Shown: positions 16,204-26,154 of the stretch, piece by piece
How positions within the stretch are numbered: the stretch's first letter is position 1
How the letters are laid out: the number at the start of each line of letters is the position of its first letter
Source of the DNA: Lewinella sp. LCG006
GTDB lineage: Bacteria > Bacteroidota > Bacteroidia > Chitinophagales > Saprospiraceae
Assembly: GCF_040784935.1 (NCBI RefSeq)
Contig: NZ_CP160680.1
Location: forward strand, 186,001 to 250,000
DNA: 64,000 nucleotides
Reading direction: 5' to 3'
The notes under the pieces: generated by a model
What the model saw: the letters and a program-made list of their open reading frames with translations, nothing else
Database searches by the model: none
Told to the model about the DNA's origin: nothing
Translations under genes and position numbers: made by a program

Positions 16204-17349
16204 ATGAAAAATCGCAACGCCATCCTCCTCGTCTTTTTGGTCTTCCTTTTTGTGCAGCTTGATGCCCAGTACTACCCCGAAAAATGGGTGTGGGAAGAAC
16301 GAACGCCCTCTTCCCAAGGTTTTGATGCGGCCCTGCTCGACTCCGCCGTGAGCTTTGCGCTCAACAACGAATACAGCGGGCAAAAAGACCTGCGACTGGC
16401 CATCCTCGAAGGTTTTAGTCGGGAACCAGGGCACGCGCTCCAAGGGCCCACCAAAGCGCGTGGCGGCCCAGCGGGGATCATCCTCAAAAACGGCTATATC
16501 GTCGCGCAGTGGGGCGATGTACAACGGGTAGATATGACCTTTAGCGTCACCAAAAGCTATTTGTCAACGATCGCCGGATTGGCCCTCGAAGATGGGCTCA
16601 TCCAGTCGGTAAAAGACCCCGTGAAAGACTACGTTTGGGACGGCACTTTCGACGGCGAGCACAATGGCAAAATCACCTGGGAGCACCTCCTGCACCAAAC
16701 CTCCGACTGGTCGGGCGCCCTCTTTGGCCTCTACGACTGGGCCGACCGCCCCGATCGCGAGGGCTCCTTTGATGAATGGCGCTACCGCGAGCTGCACGAG
16801 CCGGGTACGCACTACAAATACAACGATGTCCGTGTCAACGTGCTGGCCTATTCCCTACTGCAAGTGTGGCGGCGGCCGCTACCCCAGGTCCTCAAAGAAA
16901 GGATCATGGACCCCATCGGTGCCAGCACAAGCTGGCGCTGGTATGGCTACGACAATACCTGGGTCAATATAGATGGTGTAGAGATGCAATCCGTCAGCGG
17001 CGGTGGCCATCACGGCGGCGGCATCTTCATCAATACCCTGGACCACGCCCGCCTGGGCCTCTTGTTTGCCCGCAAGGGACAATGGCAAGGCCAACAACTG
17101 ATCGCCAAATCCTGGACTGACATGATCCAGACGCCCACCCCGGCCAACGCCAGCTACGGCTACATGTGGTGGCTCAACCAGGGCGAACGCGCCTGGGAAG
17201 GCGTACCCGGCCACCTGTACTACGCCGCCGGCTTTGGGGGCAACTTCATCGTCGTAGACGAACAAAACGATCTCGTCATCGTCACCCGCTGGCTACAGCC
17301 TTCGGAGATTGGGGAGATGGTGAGGAGGGTTTATCAAAGTCGGAAATGA
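16204..17349 (+). CDS. Secreted serine hydrolase, beta-lactamase family
   Basis: 381 residues with a signal peptide (MKNRNAILLVFLVFLFVQLD). The motifs of the class C/DD-peptidase-like fold are visible: nucleophile S114-V-T-K117, a tyrosine in the YNDVRVN segment at 206, and a glycine-histidine-rich GGGHHGGGIF stretch near 264-273 where KTG normally lies. Length is normal for the family. It is likely an esterase or peptidase of the periplasm or outer surface rather than an antibiotic resistance enzyme. Base composition is clearly more GC-rich than the cassette block to its left, marking the return to core-like DNA. Confidence 0.9.
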   Translation: MKNRNAILLVFLVFLFVQLDAQYYPEKWVWEERTPSSQGFDAALLDSAVSFALNNEYSGQKDLRLAILEGFSREPGHALQGPTKARGGPAGIILKNGYIVAQWGDVQRVDMTFSVTKSYLSTIAGLALEDGLIQSVKDPVKDYVWDGTFDGEHNGKITWEHLLHQTSDWSGALFGLYDWADRPDREGSFDEWRYRELHEPGTHYKYNDVRVNVLAYSLLQVWRRPLPQVLKERIMDPIGASTSWRWYGYDNTWVNIDGVEMQSVSGGGHHGGGIFINTLDHARLGLLFARKGQWQGQQLIAKSWTDMIQTPTPANASYGYMWWLNQGERAWEGVPGHLYYAAGFGGNFIVVDEQNDLVIVTRWLQPSEIGEMVRRVYQSRK

Positions 17350-17623
17350 TGGGGTAAGGGTGTAAAAGTGTAAAAGTGTAAGGGTGTAAGGGTTGTTTGA
17401 CTTCCACTTACCCAACCTTTACACCTTGTTCAAAGTGAACAATCGGACGTCGGAGGTAGATAATGCTACTAGCAGCACCACATGGCATAACCCTTACACC
17501 TTTACACCCAACCAACCCTTCCACCCTTAAGTCATAACCACGTAAAAAACAGCTATTTAAGGCACAAATTGTACTTTTAACACTTATTGCTAAAAGGTTT
17601 GAAAAATAATTTCGATCTTTGAA
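17350..17623. repeat. Intergenic low-complexity inverted repeats (GGTGTAA-type)
   Basis: The right flank of the gene at 16204 carries runs of 'GTGTAA(A/G)(A/G)G' on the plus strand (17357-17394) and their complement (about 17489-17530), which could fold into a long imperfect hairpin. Related GTGTAAGGG tracts recur at 26013, 48200-48235 and 48975-49010. No gene. Confidence 0.55.
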
Positions 17624-17695
17624 GTGTTACTTTCGCCATTATTAGCCGTTAAGCGTGTGACTTTTGTCGGAATAATACGTCATCAAACCTTTTTT

Positions 17696-18619
17696 ATGTC
17701 AAAAACTATATTGTTTTTCTCTGTTTTCTTCGCCTGTATGCTTTTTGGTAATTCCCCGGTAACTACGATCAGCCCGATGCTTGAAGAGGAAGTCGTTGAG
17801 GCGGCTCCTTTCCAACCATTGCGTAGTATGGCCGATGCGGATTTGCAAACAGCTTTGGAAAATGTACTCAACCGCAATCCACAATGGCAATCCTTGATTC
17901 GCAACAAAAAAATGGCCGTTAGCCTGGTGGATATGAGACAGGAGAACGCTCCACGCTTGGCCAATGTCAACGGCGACCACATGATGTACGCCGCTAGCTT
18001 ACCGAAAATTGCTGTGCTGCTTGCTGCTATGGACGCCCTCGAAAAAGGCGAACTTGTTGAGACGCCAGAAATTACCAGTGACATGCGGCAAATGATTGCT
18101 CGCTCGAACAACGCAGCGACGACCCGCATGATCGACCGTCTGGGTTTTGCTAAAATCCAGGCCGTTATGACCGACCCTGCCTACAAACTCTACGATCCTG
18201 AACAGGGAGGAGGAATTTGGGTAGGCAAGCGCTACGGCAGTGGCGGCGGGCGCAATCCAGACCCCATCAAAGGGCTTAGCCACGCAGCTACGACCACGCA
18301 GGTATGCCGTTTCTACTACCTGATGTCACAGAAAAAATTCGTCACACCTGAACGCTCAGAGCAGATGATGTCGATTATGGTTGATCCTGAGTTGCACCAC
18401 AAATTTGTCAATACGCTGGATCGGATCGCTCCGGATGCTAAGGTCTTCCGTAAATCTGGCTCTTGGCAAACTTACCACTCTGATTCAGTGATGGTGATGG
18501 GCCCCAACCGCCAATACATCCTTTCTGCTTTGATCGATGATGCAAACGGTGAGGTCATTTGCCGCGAATTGGTAACGGCCATTGAACAAGCTTTGGCCAT
18601 TGCTTCGGTACAATCCTAA
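17696..18619 (+). CDS. Exported class A beta-lactamase-like serine hydrolase
   Basis: 307 residues from ATG 17696, which starts a signal peptide (MSKTILFFSVFFACMLFGNS); the open frame 24 codons upstream has no such feature. The class A/PBP-like triad of motifs is present: S101-L-P-K104, S137-N-N139 and K253-S-G255. The classical omega-loop ExxLN is not obvious, so a genuine beta-lactamase activity is doubtful; such proteins in Bacteroidota are usually annotated as serine hydrolases of unknown substrate. Followed directly by a strong terminator. Confidence 0.88.
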   Translation: MSKTILFFSVFFACMLFGNSPVTTISPMLEEEVVEAAPFQPLRSMADADLQTALENVLNRNPQWQSLIRNKKMAVSLVDMRQENAPRLANVNGDHMMYAASLPKIAVLLAAMDALEKGELVETPEITSDMRQMIARSNNAATTRMIDRLGFAKIQAVMTDPAYKLYDPEQGGGIWVGKRYGSGGGRNPDPIKGLSHAATTTQVCRFYYLMSQKKFVTPERSEQMMSIMVDPELHHKFVNTLDRIAPDAKVFRKSGSWQTYHSDSVMVMGPNRQYILSALIDDANGEVICRELVTAIEQALAIASVQS

Positions 18620-18641
18620 AAGCAACCATCGAACTTTCAAC

Positions 18642-18683
18642 AAAAGCGGTTCGTTACGGCTATATGCCTAACGAACCGCTTTT
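18642..18683. terminator. Strong bidirectional hairpin terminator
   Basis: The arms AAAAGCGGTTCGTTA (18642-18656) and TAACGAACCGCTTTT (18669-18683) are perfectly complementary over 15 bases. It begins 23 bases after the stop of the gene at 17696, with A/T runs at both ends. Confidence 0.85.
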
Positions 18684-18936
18684 GATTTGTCTTACTTAGT
18701 AATTTAGCTTCGCTGATGACCTTCGGTGATCGTCACTTCGTTCCTCGGAGTTGTCGTACCCCCTCAGAGTTGATGGAAATAACTGATTCCATTTTTACGC
18801 TTACTCAACGAATCCTTATTAATTTCTGACGTATACTGGATAAAGCTGTTGATTTTTTAAGAATTTCCGTAGGTTCGGCCTGTAATAATGATGATCTATA
18901 ATCTTCGATTCCAAACCCCACAAATTGCGTTTCCCC

Positions 18937-21738
18937 ATGTCGGTTCCCCAGCTTAGAATGAAGCTGCAATTGCACGAAGGAGAAGGCCGCCGCCTGTTCC
19001 CATTGTTGTTGCTGATGTTTCTGACGCTGACGAACCTCATTCTGTTGAAATCTACTGCCAGTAGTTTGTTTTTGGCCGAGCTAGGTGCTGCACAGCTCCC
19101 AATAGCTTTTTTGTGGGTCGCCGTCACTGCCACGGTTAGCACACTGGTATTTTCGGTGCTCAGCCAGCGCTTTGCCCTCACTACACTTATCCAGTTTACC
19201 CACGTTGTCACGGCTGGTATTACACTCTGGTTTATGCTCTTGCTGAAATTCAGCGAGCCTGGACGTGGACAGTTGTACATTTTCTACGTTTGGAGCAACC
19301 TCTTCGGCGTGATTACCGTTTCCCAGGTCTATCTGCTGGCCGGAGAGCTGTTTGGAATAAGGGAAGCCAAGCGGCTCTTTGTATGGGTAGGAGTCGCGGC
19401 CATCAGTGGCGGGGTTTTCGGAGGCTACCTCACCAGTGTTTTGGCGACTTTCCTCAGCAGTGCTTCCTTGCTTGGTACGGCCGCAGCGCTTTCTGGTGCC
19501 TGTTTCCTATCAGCCCTTTACTTGCGCCGATTCTCCCATGTTCCACAAACGGAAGAAGTCAACTCATTGACGGTCATTTGGCGAGAATTTTGGTATCCTT
19601 TTCAGTATTTTCGTCAATCGCACTACCTGCACCTGGTCGCAGGCATCGTCTTTCTGGCGGTCATTGTAGCCAAACTTGTTGAATACCAATACAGTAGCTT
19701 TGCACTGGAAGCATACCGTGACGTAGAAGACCTTGCTGCCTTCTTTGGCTTTTGGTTGTCGACCATCAGCTTATTATCGTTGGGAGTGCAGGTCTTGTTT
19801 ACCAAATACGCCCTTAAGAACATAGGTGTTAGTAGAAGTTTACAAATGCTCCCGCTGGGCTTGCTAGGGGCAATGATTGTACTCTTGTTCTTCCCCATCC
19901 TTTGGGCGGTTGTCATTGCTCGTGCCATCGATGGCGGCTTTAAACAATCCCTGCATAAATCGGCCTTTGAGCTCTTGCTTTTACCCTTGCCTAATGCGGA
20001 GAAGAAATTCAGCAAAACCTTCATTGATGTTTTTGTCGATAGCATAGCCACCGGGATAAGTGGTTTACTGCTCATCTTTTTTGTGAGAGGCGCGGCGCTG
20101 CCTACGGAAGCAGTCACCCTTCTCACCATCGTTTTTTTATTAGCCTGGGTGTGGGTGACCTATCATTTAGGAAAAGCTTATTTGAATACTTTTCGCTTAC
20201 GGCTCAACAAGCGGGACATAGCCGATGTTGTCCCGGGGCTTAGTTTGAAAAAAAACAAAATCTTGCCTGGAATGGCCAGATTGCTGGAAGAAGGTAGTGT
20301 TAGTCAGATGACTTACGTCTTGAAAAAATTACCGGCCATTGGACCACAGGACATTTTTGAACAACCCTTGGTTCACCTGCTTGATCATCCTCACTCAGAG
20401 ATCAGAGTACGCGCCATCACTTGCCTGACAGACTATAAAAGGGTGCGTATCGACAAAAAAATAATGAACCTGCTGGAAGACGACCCTTCTATTTCCGTCA
20501 AGGTCGAAGCGCTTTTTTACCTCGTTCGCCGACAACCTCATCAGCAACTACAGCAATTGGTACAATTTCTGGATGATGAGAATGCACTCCTGGCCGATGT
20601 TGCACTCCTTACTTTGGTCGCCGAAGTAAGTGGAAACCCTGTTTTATGGAAAAAGTTGAACATCAAAAATCGGCTTGAAACCATGATTGCTACCGTAAGT
20701 ATGTTGCCAATGGGTACCCATCGAGACGAGCTGCAACTTATTACGGTACGCGCCATCGAGGCGGCCCGGGAACCCGATTTTTACTACAAGCTAGAAGAGT
20801 GGCTCCCTGATGCCAACTACGATGTCTCGAAAGGCATCCTTCACGCCATGGGCATTTTGAAAGAGGAACGCTTTTTACCATTTTTATGGGAGCAGTTGAA
20901 AAAAGACCATGCCTTGATGGTTTCTCAAATTCTTGCCACTTTTGATGAAGACATCCTACTCCCTTTTCTTGAAAAGAAACTAAGGGGAGAGTCACCCGAG
21001 GAACTGCATCTGGCGCCGCGCATCATGGCCAACCTTCCCAGTCCGCGTGGCGTGGCATTCTTGCTTGATCAGCTCAATTCTTCCGACCAGACCATCCGGG
21101 ATGAAGCGATTAATGCACTTTGTAAAATCCAATCAGAGTGGCCACAAGTTCGTTTTGATCGCAAACGACTACAACGGCAGCTTTTAGAGGAAGCTTCCCT
21201 CTTCCAGCGCATGCTTTCTTTGCTTTACGCACAGTTACAAGCCTATCCCAATGATGAAGAGCACCTGCGCAACGCCCGGCGCAACCTTCTGGAACTGCTG
21301 GAAACACGCCTTGATCGCAACATCGAGCGCATCTTCCGCCTCCTTGACCTGCGCTATTCTTCTAGTGACTTTTTAACCATTTATATCAACCTCAAAGATG
21401 GTCTCCCAGAACAGCGAAGCAGTGCCTTGGAGTTTTTAGAAAACCTGCTCGAACCCTCCCTCATGAAGCTTATCCTGCCGGTGGCCGAGCTGGTCGTCAT
21501 GGATCTTTCCGTCAATAGCAAGGAAAAATCACTCCCGGTAAAGCTGTTGGAAGAGGAAACCTGCTACCGTGAGATTTTTGCCCTCAACGACCATCAACTC
21601 AGTCTTAGTTTGCTCAATTTGATTCGCCAGGACCAAGCCAGCCATTACGCTGCCATTGTGAGACCGTTGACGGCTTCTACTCAACCGCTTCTAAGGACGA
21701 TCGCCCAGGAAACCCTGGATACTATTGCTCCTGCCTGA
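18937..21738 (+). CDS. Twelve-helix MFS/ADP-ATP-carrier-like transporter fused to HEAT repeats
   Basis: 933 residues from ATG 18937 (a TTG four codons upstream is less likely). Residues ~18-420 contain about 12 hydrophobic helices arranged as in MFS/Npt1-type nucleotide transporters, with a DGGFKQSLHKSAFELLLLPLP segment between helices. Residues ~430-930 are soluble and made of helical pairs with HEAT-like periodicity (for example HPHSEIRVRAITCLTDYKRV, and DQTIRDEAINALCK). The fused HEAT solenoid probably binds a protein partner or regulates the transporter. Substrate unknown. The last 17 bases overlap the 3' end of the convergent gene at 21722. Confidence 0.85.
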   Translation: MSVPQLRMKLQLHEGEGRRLFPLLLLMFLTLTNLILLKSTASSLFLAELGAAQLPIAFLWVAVTATVSTLVFSVLSQRFALTTLIQFTHVVTAGITLWFMLLLKFSEPGRGQLYIFYVWSNLFGVITVSQVYLLAGELFGIREAKRLFVWVGVAAISGGVFGGYLTSVLATFLSSASLLGTAAALSGACFLSALYLRRFSHVPQTEEVNSLTVIWREFWYPFQYFRQSHYLHLVAGIVFLAVIVAKLVEYQYSSFALEAYRDVEDLAAFFGFWLSTISLLSLGVQVLFTKYALKNIGVSRSLQMLPLGLLGAMIVLLFFPILWAVVIARAIDGGFKQSLHKSAFELLLLPLPNAEKKFSKTFIDVFVDSIATGISGLLLIFFVRGAALPTEAVTLLTIVFLLAWVWVTYHLGKAYLNTFRLRLNKRDIADVVPGLSLKKNKILPGMARLLEEGSVSQMTYVLKKLPAIGPQDIFEQPLVHLLDHPHSEIRVRAITCLTDYKRVRIDKKIMNLLEDDPSISVKVEALFYLVRRQPHQQLQQLVQFLDDENALLADVALLTLVAEVSGNPVLWKKLNIKNRLETMIATVSMLPMGTHRDELQLITVRAIEAAREPDFYYKLEEWLPDANYDVSKGILHAMGILKEERFLPFLWEQLKKDHALMVSQILATFDEDILLPFLEKKLRGESPEELHLAPRIMANLPSPRGVAFLLDQLNSSDQTIRDEAINALCKIQSEWPQVRFDRKRLQRQLLEEASLFQRMLSLLYAQLQAYPNDEEHLRNARRNLLELLETRLDRNIERIFRLLDLRYSSSDFLTIYINLKDGLPEQRSSALEFLENLLEPSLMKLILPVAELVVMDLSVNSKEKSLPVKLLEEETCYREIFALNDHQLSLSLLNLIRQDQASHYAAIVRPLTASTQPLLRTIAQETLDTIAPA

Positions 21739-22981
21739 CAATAGCGTCAATTTGGCCCGCCAGACGACGGTGATCGAAATTGGAGTTTTTGCTAAGCACA
21801 TTACTCATCAATACCACAATGTATTTCGCACCTTCGGGTTGCTCCACAATGGCTACTGAGTTCATGTAGTTGAAGCGATTGCCCGCGTATTTGCCACAGG
21901 GCCCACGCTTGTTGGGATCACAACTGTAAAGGCTACCCGATTTAAAATACAAGGCGGCATCATCCAAGGCCTCGGAAGTACCGTAGCGAATTCGGCGATC
22001 CGTCATATACAACAGGCGCTTCATCTCCAGGCTGGAGCGAGGATCCGTCACCCGTCCACTTTCCAGCGCGATCAGGAATTTCATCAAGCCCTTGGGGCTA
22101 CCAATACTCCCCCCTTGCCCGGGGATAATGTTACTGGCACCGCGGGTAAACATCAGCCCTAACCGCCATTCCTCGGGGTCGATACCCAGCGCAACCAGTG
22201 GACAGCTTACCACGTCGATAGCTAAATCCATCAACTCTTTACGGGGGGTGTTTTTCAGGTATTCTTGTACATCCGTTTCGTTCAGGCAAGGATACTCCGA
22301 CTGAAAGACGCGCATCAACAACACTTCGCGCCAAAGTACCGAAGCAGCACCATTGTTGCTCACAGAAACCATGTGGTCAGCCCATTCAAAAAGGCTAAAC
22401 TCGTCGCTTTCCCTTACCTGTCGTTTGTAATACTTCCCCCCGTCCAATTCGTAAAAAGGAACGGTATGCTCATCGTACACAGCAAAAGGACCACCTCGTA
22501 CAACCCGCTCTTTGAGCAAAGCTATACGCGCATCGAAATTGAAAGGATAGATATTTTCCAGTTCACAAAACAAGCCGGCTAAAACCGCGAGCTTGCCAAC
22601 ACTTCCTGGCTGGAAGCCACGCGTAGGCTGCCGGTCTGCGTAGCGAATGGGGCGTCCTGGGGTAACGTCGAGTAAGGCTACGGAATAACTCTCATTGAGG
22701 TTGGGAAACAGCCCGTTGAGTGTTTCTTGTAAAGCAGGGTCGGGCGTTGGGTAATCGAGCATTGGACCATGATCAGCATTGTACAAATTGAGCTTGATCT
22801 GCTCCGTCGTTAGTAAAGCGCCGTTGGGGGGCATCTTTTCATCGATTTCGCCCAGAATAATGCGCTCAAGTCTTAATAAACGACGAATCCCCGTATAAAG
22901 GTAGCCATCGATAGGATAAGCAAAACTCAAGGATGGTATACTCACCATCAGTACCAGCAAAAGTATTACAGAACGTAGCAT
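21722..22981 (-). CDS. Exported class A-type serine hydrolase (PBP-like)
   Basis: 419 residues with a signal peptide (MLRSVILLLVLMVSIPSLSF). Motifs of the penicillin-interacting fold: S127-V-G-K130, S208-N-N210 and K347-S-G349. The protein is longer than class A beta-lactamases, with ~95 extra N-terminal residues. The ATG lies one base past the stop of the upstream gene (22983-25898), so the two are translationally coupled and likely act together at the envelope, perhaps on cell wall or a glycan. Convergent with the transporter gene. Confidence 0.87.
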   Translation of the reverse strand: MLRSVILLLVLMVSIPSLSFAYPIDGYLYTGIRRLLRLERIILGEIDEKMPPNGALLTTEQIKLNLYNADHGPMLDYPTPDPALQETLNGLFPNLNESYSVALLDVTPGRPIRYADRQPTRGFQPGSVGKLAVLAGLFCELENIYPFNFDARIALLKERVVRGGPFAVYDEHTVPFYELDGGKYYKRQVRESDEFSLFEWADHMVSVSNNGAASVLWREVLLMRVFQSEYPCLNETDVQEYLKNTPRKELMDLAIDVVSCPLVALGIDPEEWRLGLMFTRGASNIIPGQGGSIGSPKGLMKFLIALESGRVTDPRSSLEMKRLLYMTDRRIRYGTSEALDDAALYFKSGSLYSCDPNKRGPCGKYAGNRFNYMNSVAIVEQPEGAKYIVVLMSNVLSKNSNFDHRRLAGQIDAIVRQEQ

Positions 22982-22982
22982 A

Positions 22983-25898
22983 TTAAATTTTTTGGGTCAA
23001 ATCTACCGCTTGGTAGGGTTCGTAACGGGGGTTAATAGACTGGAGATAACCGGAAGCGGCAGCCTGCTTGTTTTCCACAAAAGGCCGTACCTGGAACAAC
23101 CATAAATGATCGTCTTTGAAGCCCATTTCCATATCGTAAGTAATGGGTTTACTGCCTTCTTCCCGAGGATAGTTGGCTTCGACAAAATCACTAAGGTTTT
23201 TGATGCTCGTGAGGTTGCGCAGGTTGAGCAGGGGGTTCGCCAGCGGATCAACGCCTTTATTCGTTCCTCCAGTTGTGGGCAGATAAAGGTAATTGACTTC
23301 CCGTGCGGGGCTCAGCATGGCAATGTGTCCCGTGGGAAAGATGGTGTACGTTTCGGCACGCTGGCCATCGACGGCCCCTCCTACCCCACGGCTAAAGGCG
23401 GCGGTGATCTCATCTAAACGGCCATTGCTGACATTTTGGGTGATCACCACCCCGGAATAATCAACATTGACCCCAGGAATTACTAAAAGCGAGGGGTAGA
23501 CATTTTCGGGGTTGTTGAGGTAGCGCTGCCGCCACTTGAAGCTCCGCTCAGTATAAGGCGAAATCCACACTTCGCGGATACCTTGCCAGATTTTCTGCTC
23601 GTCACGAACGTTGAAGATGGTCTTGTTCAGGCCAGCGCCGGTAAAGTCTTTCAGGTCTTCCATATTGGTATCACTCCTCAGGAAGACAGGCAATTCGCCG
23701 AAAGGCTGGTTCAAAATACGGGCAAATGAGTCGCGAAACTCTTGCTGAAAACCAGGTAAAAAAGGAATGGTCTCCAACATGGTACGCAGTTCTCCGAGAT
23801 GGGCGAGCAAGTTGGTTTCAATCTCCGCCTCACTTTTACCTGCCGAACGTTCTTGCTCAGCCGTTTTAAACCCTTGCTGTAAAAACGCCCAGTAAGAGAG
23901 GTCGCGCCCCGGAATGGTTTGCTCCATGTGGGCTTTGAACAAGCCGAAAGGCAACACAAAACCTTCTACCACCTGCTCGGGAAACATCTGCTTGAGCTGT
24001 CCGAGGTTGGCAGCTTTGGGGCCACACCAACGGCCCGAAGAAGCGGCGTTCAACTCCCGCAAATTGATAATCCGGCGGGTTTCCAATTGCATCTTATCCA
24101 GGGGCACCGTCACCCGTTCTTCACTGCGCTCCTTGACGGCAAATAGTTCTTTTTCCTGGTCCGACATCTTCTTGGCGGGCTTCAGGATGATCGTGCCACC
24201 AGGGGAGACCGCGTAGAAGACTTCATCGCCATTCCAGCGTTTCAGGTCGTTGAGGTTTTCTTCACTGAGCACTGCATTGGGGATGGCCAGGTTGCGCGCC
24301 AACAGCTGCACATGGGAAACCATGTTGCCTTCGGAGACGGTAGCAATGCCCGCGACAGGCTTGAGGTCGGCAGGTGGGTGATCAAAAACGTAGATTTTCT
24401 TGGGATCAATCTCCATGTCTTCGCTGGCTTCGTCGATGACCACCAGTTCTCCTTTGGCAAAACCAGGGTTCAGGCCGCGCATCGTAGACGGATTGCTCAA
24501 GGCCGCAATATCGTTTTTCAGATCGGCCTCCGCCGCCGCAAAAGCACTCAGACGCTCTACCGACATCCCCAACGGCAACAATACCGAAGAGCGAATCAGG
24601 TCGTCGATGAAGGTGCGCGCCTTGGGTTCGATGCTCGTAAACATCTCCAATTCTTTTCCGTAAAGGGAACGCGCCAGGTTGGTCGACCATTCCAACAAGC
24701 GGCGAGACTGCTCAGCACTGAACAGCAAAGCCCCCAGTGGCATCGTTGTACTGTCTGGCACCGACCACTGGTCAGAAGAGTAGCGGTACCATTCCCAGGG
24801 TGCGAGGTAGCCGCTGGCCGCGGTGGCTTGCTCCAGGTAGCAAATTTCTTCCAGCTGCTCCAGGACGGTTGGCTTTTTTTGCTTACCCGCCGTACGGTAA
24901 AGCACCTGCTCTAGCATCAGGCTGATGTCCATGGCCGCCAACCGGTACGATCCTCGCGACAAGCTCATGATTTCATCGCGGATATCCCGCATCAGGTCGG
25001 AGGTAGCCGAGATGTGCGCAATGTCGGGGCTGTCTTTATGAAAATAAGCCAGGTAGTCATTCACCTTTCCCCGCAGTGGATGATCAGCAGGGAGGCCTTT
25101 CAATTGCTGCTTGATTTCTTCGTAGCGATCAAAGCTGTAATGTTGCTCCATCACCTCGATCAGCTCGTTCATGGTTTGTAGCTGATCAGGCTTGAAAGCG
25201 GCTTCGTGTTCCTTTTTGAAGGCACGTACCGCCGCCAAATCGGTACGGTCAGGCTGGCCATGTATTTTTACCCGCAGGTCCATGAACTTGGTGTAGGACT
25301 CGGACAAAATTTTGGAAAGCGCCCGCATATCAATGGTTCCGGGAGTATCTTCGCGGTGTGGGATACGCTGCACGGCTTGCCGGAGGAGGAAGAAATTTTC
25401 GGTCAATTTGTCCTCATCGGCCAGGGCCCAGATGAGGAAATCCTTACCCCATTTTTGCTCGTCTTCGATCTGGAAAGCCCCCCGGTAGTATTGGCCACGC
25501 TCCAGTATCCAACCATTGTCATTGAGTTGCAAGTACTTGTCGATCTGGTACTGCTTCAGTCTGGATTGTTGGTAGGAAGCATCCCAGAAGTCGGCCTTTT
25601 CACCACCAGCCAGAATTTGGGCCGGGAAGAAATGGTAATCCTTGCCGTAACGAATCAGCTCCGGCGATAGGCGGGCACGCTGGATGGCATCCTTATCATT
25701 TGGGCAGGGGTCTTTAGGCTCACGTACGGTGCCATCGCTACAAAACCAGCGAATATCGCGGTAAGGGCCGCGTATGAGGCCGCGCCATTCGGTGATCTGT
25801 TCCTTTACTGCTTCTGGGTTTTTAATCTCCTGAGCAACAAGGGTATGTGGCGTAACAAAAGCAATAATGAACAATAGGAATAGCAAGCGTAATACCAT
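22983..25898 (-). CDS. Exported phosphotransferase with glucan-water-dikinase-like domain order
   Basis: 971 residues from ATG 25898, which starts a signal peptide (MVLRLLFLLFIIAFVTPHTL then VAQ); a TTG 13 codons upstream gives no signal. Residues ~25-480 are helical and unassigned. Around 500-580 lies a PEP-utilising swivelling domain with the catalytic His529 in NMVSHVQLLARNLAIPNA. Residues ~630-960 are a PEP-synthase/PPDK-type ATP-binding domain (R741 in LRSDTNMEDLKDFTGAGL, and a late TYDMEMGFKDDHLWLFQVRP). The order His domain then ATP domain is that of glucan/phosphoglucan water dikinases, not of PEP synthase. An exported ATP-dependent enzyme is puzzling. Coupled to the serine hydrolase downstream. 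Confidence 0.8.
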   Translation of the reverse strand: MVLRLLFLLFIIAFVTPHTLVAQEIKNPEAVKEQITEWRGLIRGPYRDIRWFCSDGTVREPKDPCPNDKDAIQRARLSPELIRYGKDYHFFPAQILAGGEKADFWDASYQQSRLKQYQIDKYLQLNDNGWILERGQYYRGAFQIEDEQKWGKDFLIWALADEDKLTENFFLLRQAVQRIPHREDTPGTIDMRALSKILSESYTKFMDLRVKIHGQPDRTDLAAVRAFKKEHEAAFKPDQLQTMNELIEVMEQHYSFDRYEEIKQQLKGLPADHPLRGKVNDYLAYFHKDSPDIAHISATSDLMRDIRDEIMSLSRGSYRLAAMDISLMLEQVLYRTAGKQKKPTVLEQLEEICYLEQATAASGYLAPWEWYRYSSDQWSVPDSTTMPLGALLFSAEQSRRLLEWSTNLARSLYGKELEMFTSIEPKARTFIDDLIRSSVLLPLGMSVERLSAFAAAEADLKNDIAALSNPSTMRGLNPGFAKGELVVIDEASEDMEIDPKKIYVFDHPPADLKPVAGIATVSEGNMVSHVQLLARNLAIPNAVLSEENLNDLKRWNGDEVFYAVSPGGTIILKPAKKMSDQEKELFAVKERSEERVTVPLDKMQLETRRIINLRELNAASSGRWCGPKAANLGQLKQMFPEQVVEGFVLPFGLFKAHMEQTIPGRDLSYWAFLQQGFKTAEQERSAGKSEAEIETNLLAHLGELRTMLETIPFLPGFQQEFRDSFARILNQPFGELPVFLRSDTNMEDLKDFTGAGLNKTIFNVRDEQKIWQGIREVWISPYTERSFKWRQRYLNNPENVYPSLLVIPGVNVDYSGVVITQNVSNGRLDEITAAFSRGVGGAVDGQRAETYTIFPTGHIAMLSPAREVNYLYLPTTGGTNKGVDPLANPLLNLRNLTSIKNLSDFVEANYPREEGSKPITYDMEMGFKDDHLWLFQVRPFVENKQAAASGYLQSINPRYEPYQAVDLTQKI

Positions 25899-26154
25899 CG
25901 TAAAGGTTTTTCGGTAATGAAATACAAGATGCTTCAAGGTAAAAAAAATTCAGAGGTTCAACGGCAGGAATTGCTATTTTGTGCGCTCCAGCCGCAAGGT
26001 TTTTTGATGGAAGGGTGTAAGGGTACCATGACCATCAACATCAACCATCAACAAACAACAATCAACTTTCAACTTTCAACCATCAACAAACAATCTAACC
26101 ATCCTCCCCTACGAACCCACCCTCGCCGGCATCACCATCAACGTCCATCTCATT
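25899..26154. repeat. Intergenic (CAAC/CATC)-rich low-complexity tract
   Basis: From about 26028 to 26098 the plus strand is nearly all short repeats of CATCAAC, CAACAAA and CTTTCAA. It directly precedes the Lgt-like gene, whose frame is open back to 26032 without an ATG or GTG. An ATG at 26028 exists in another frame. Confidence 0.6.
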
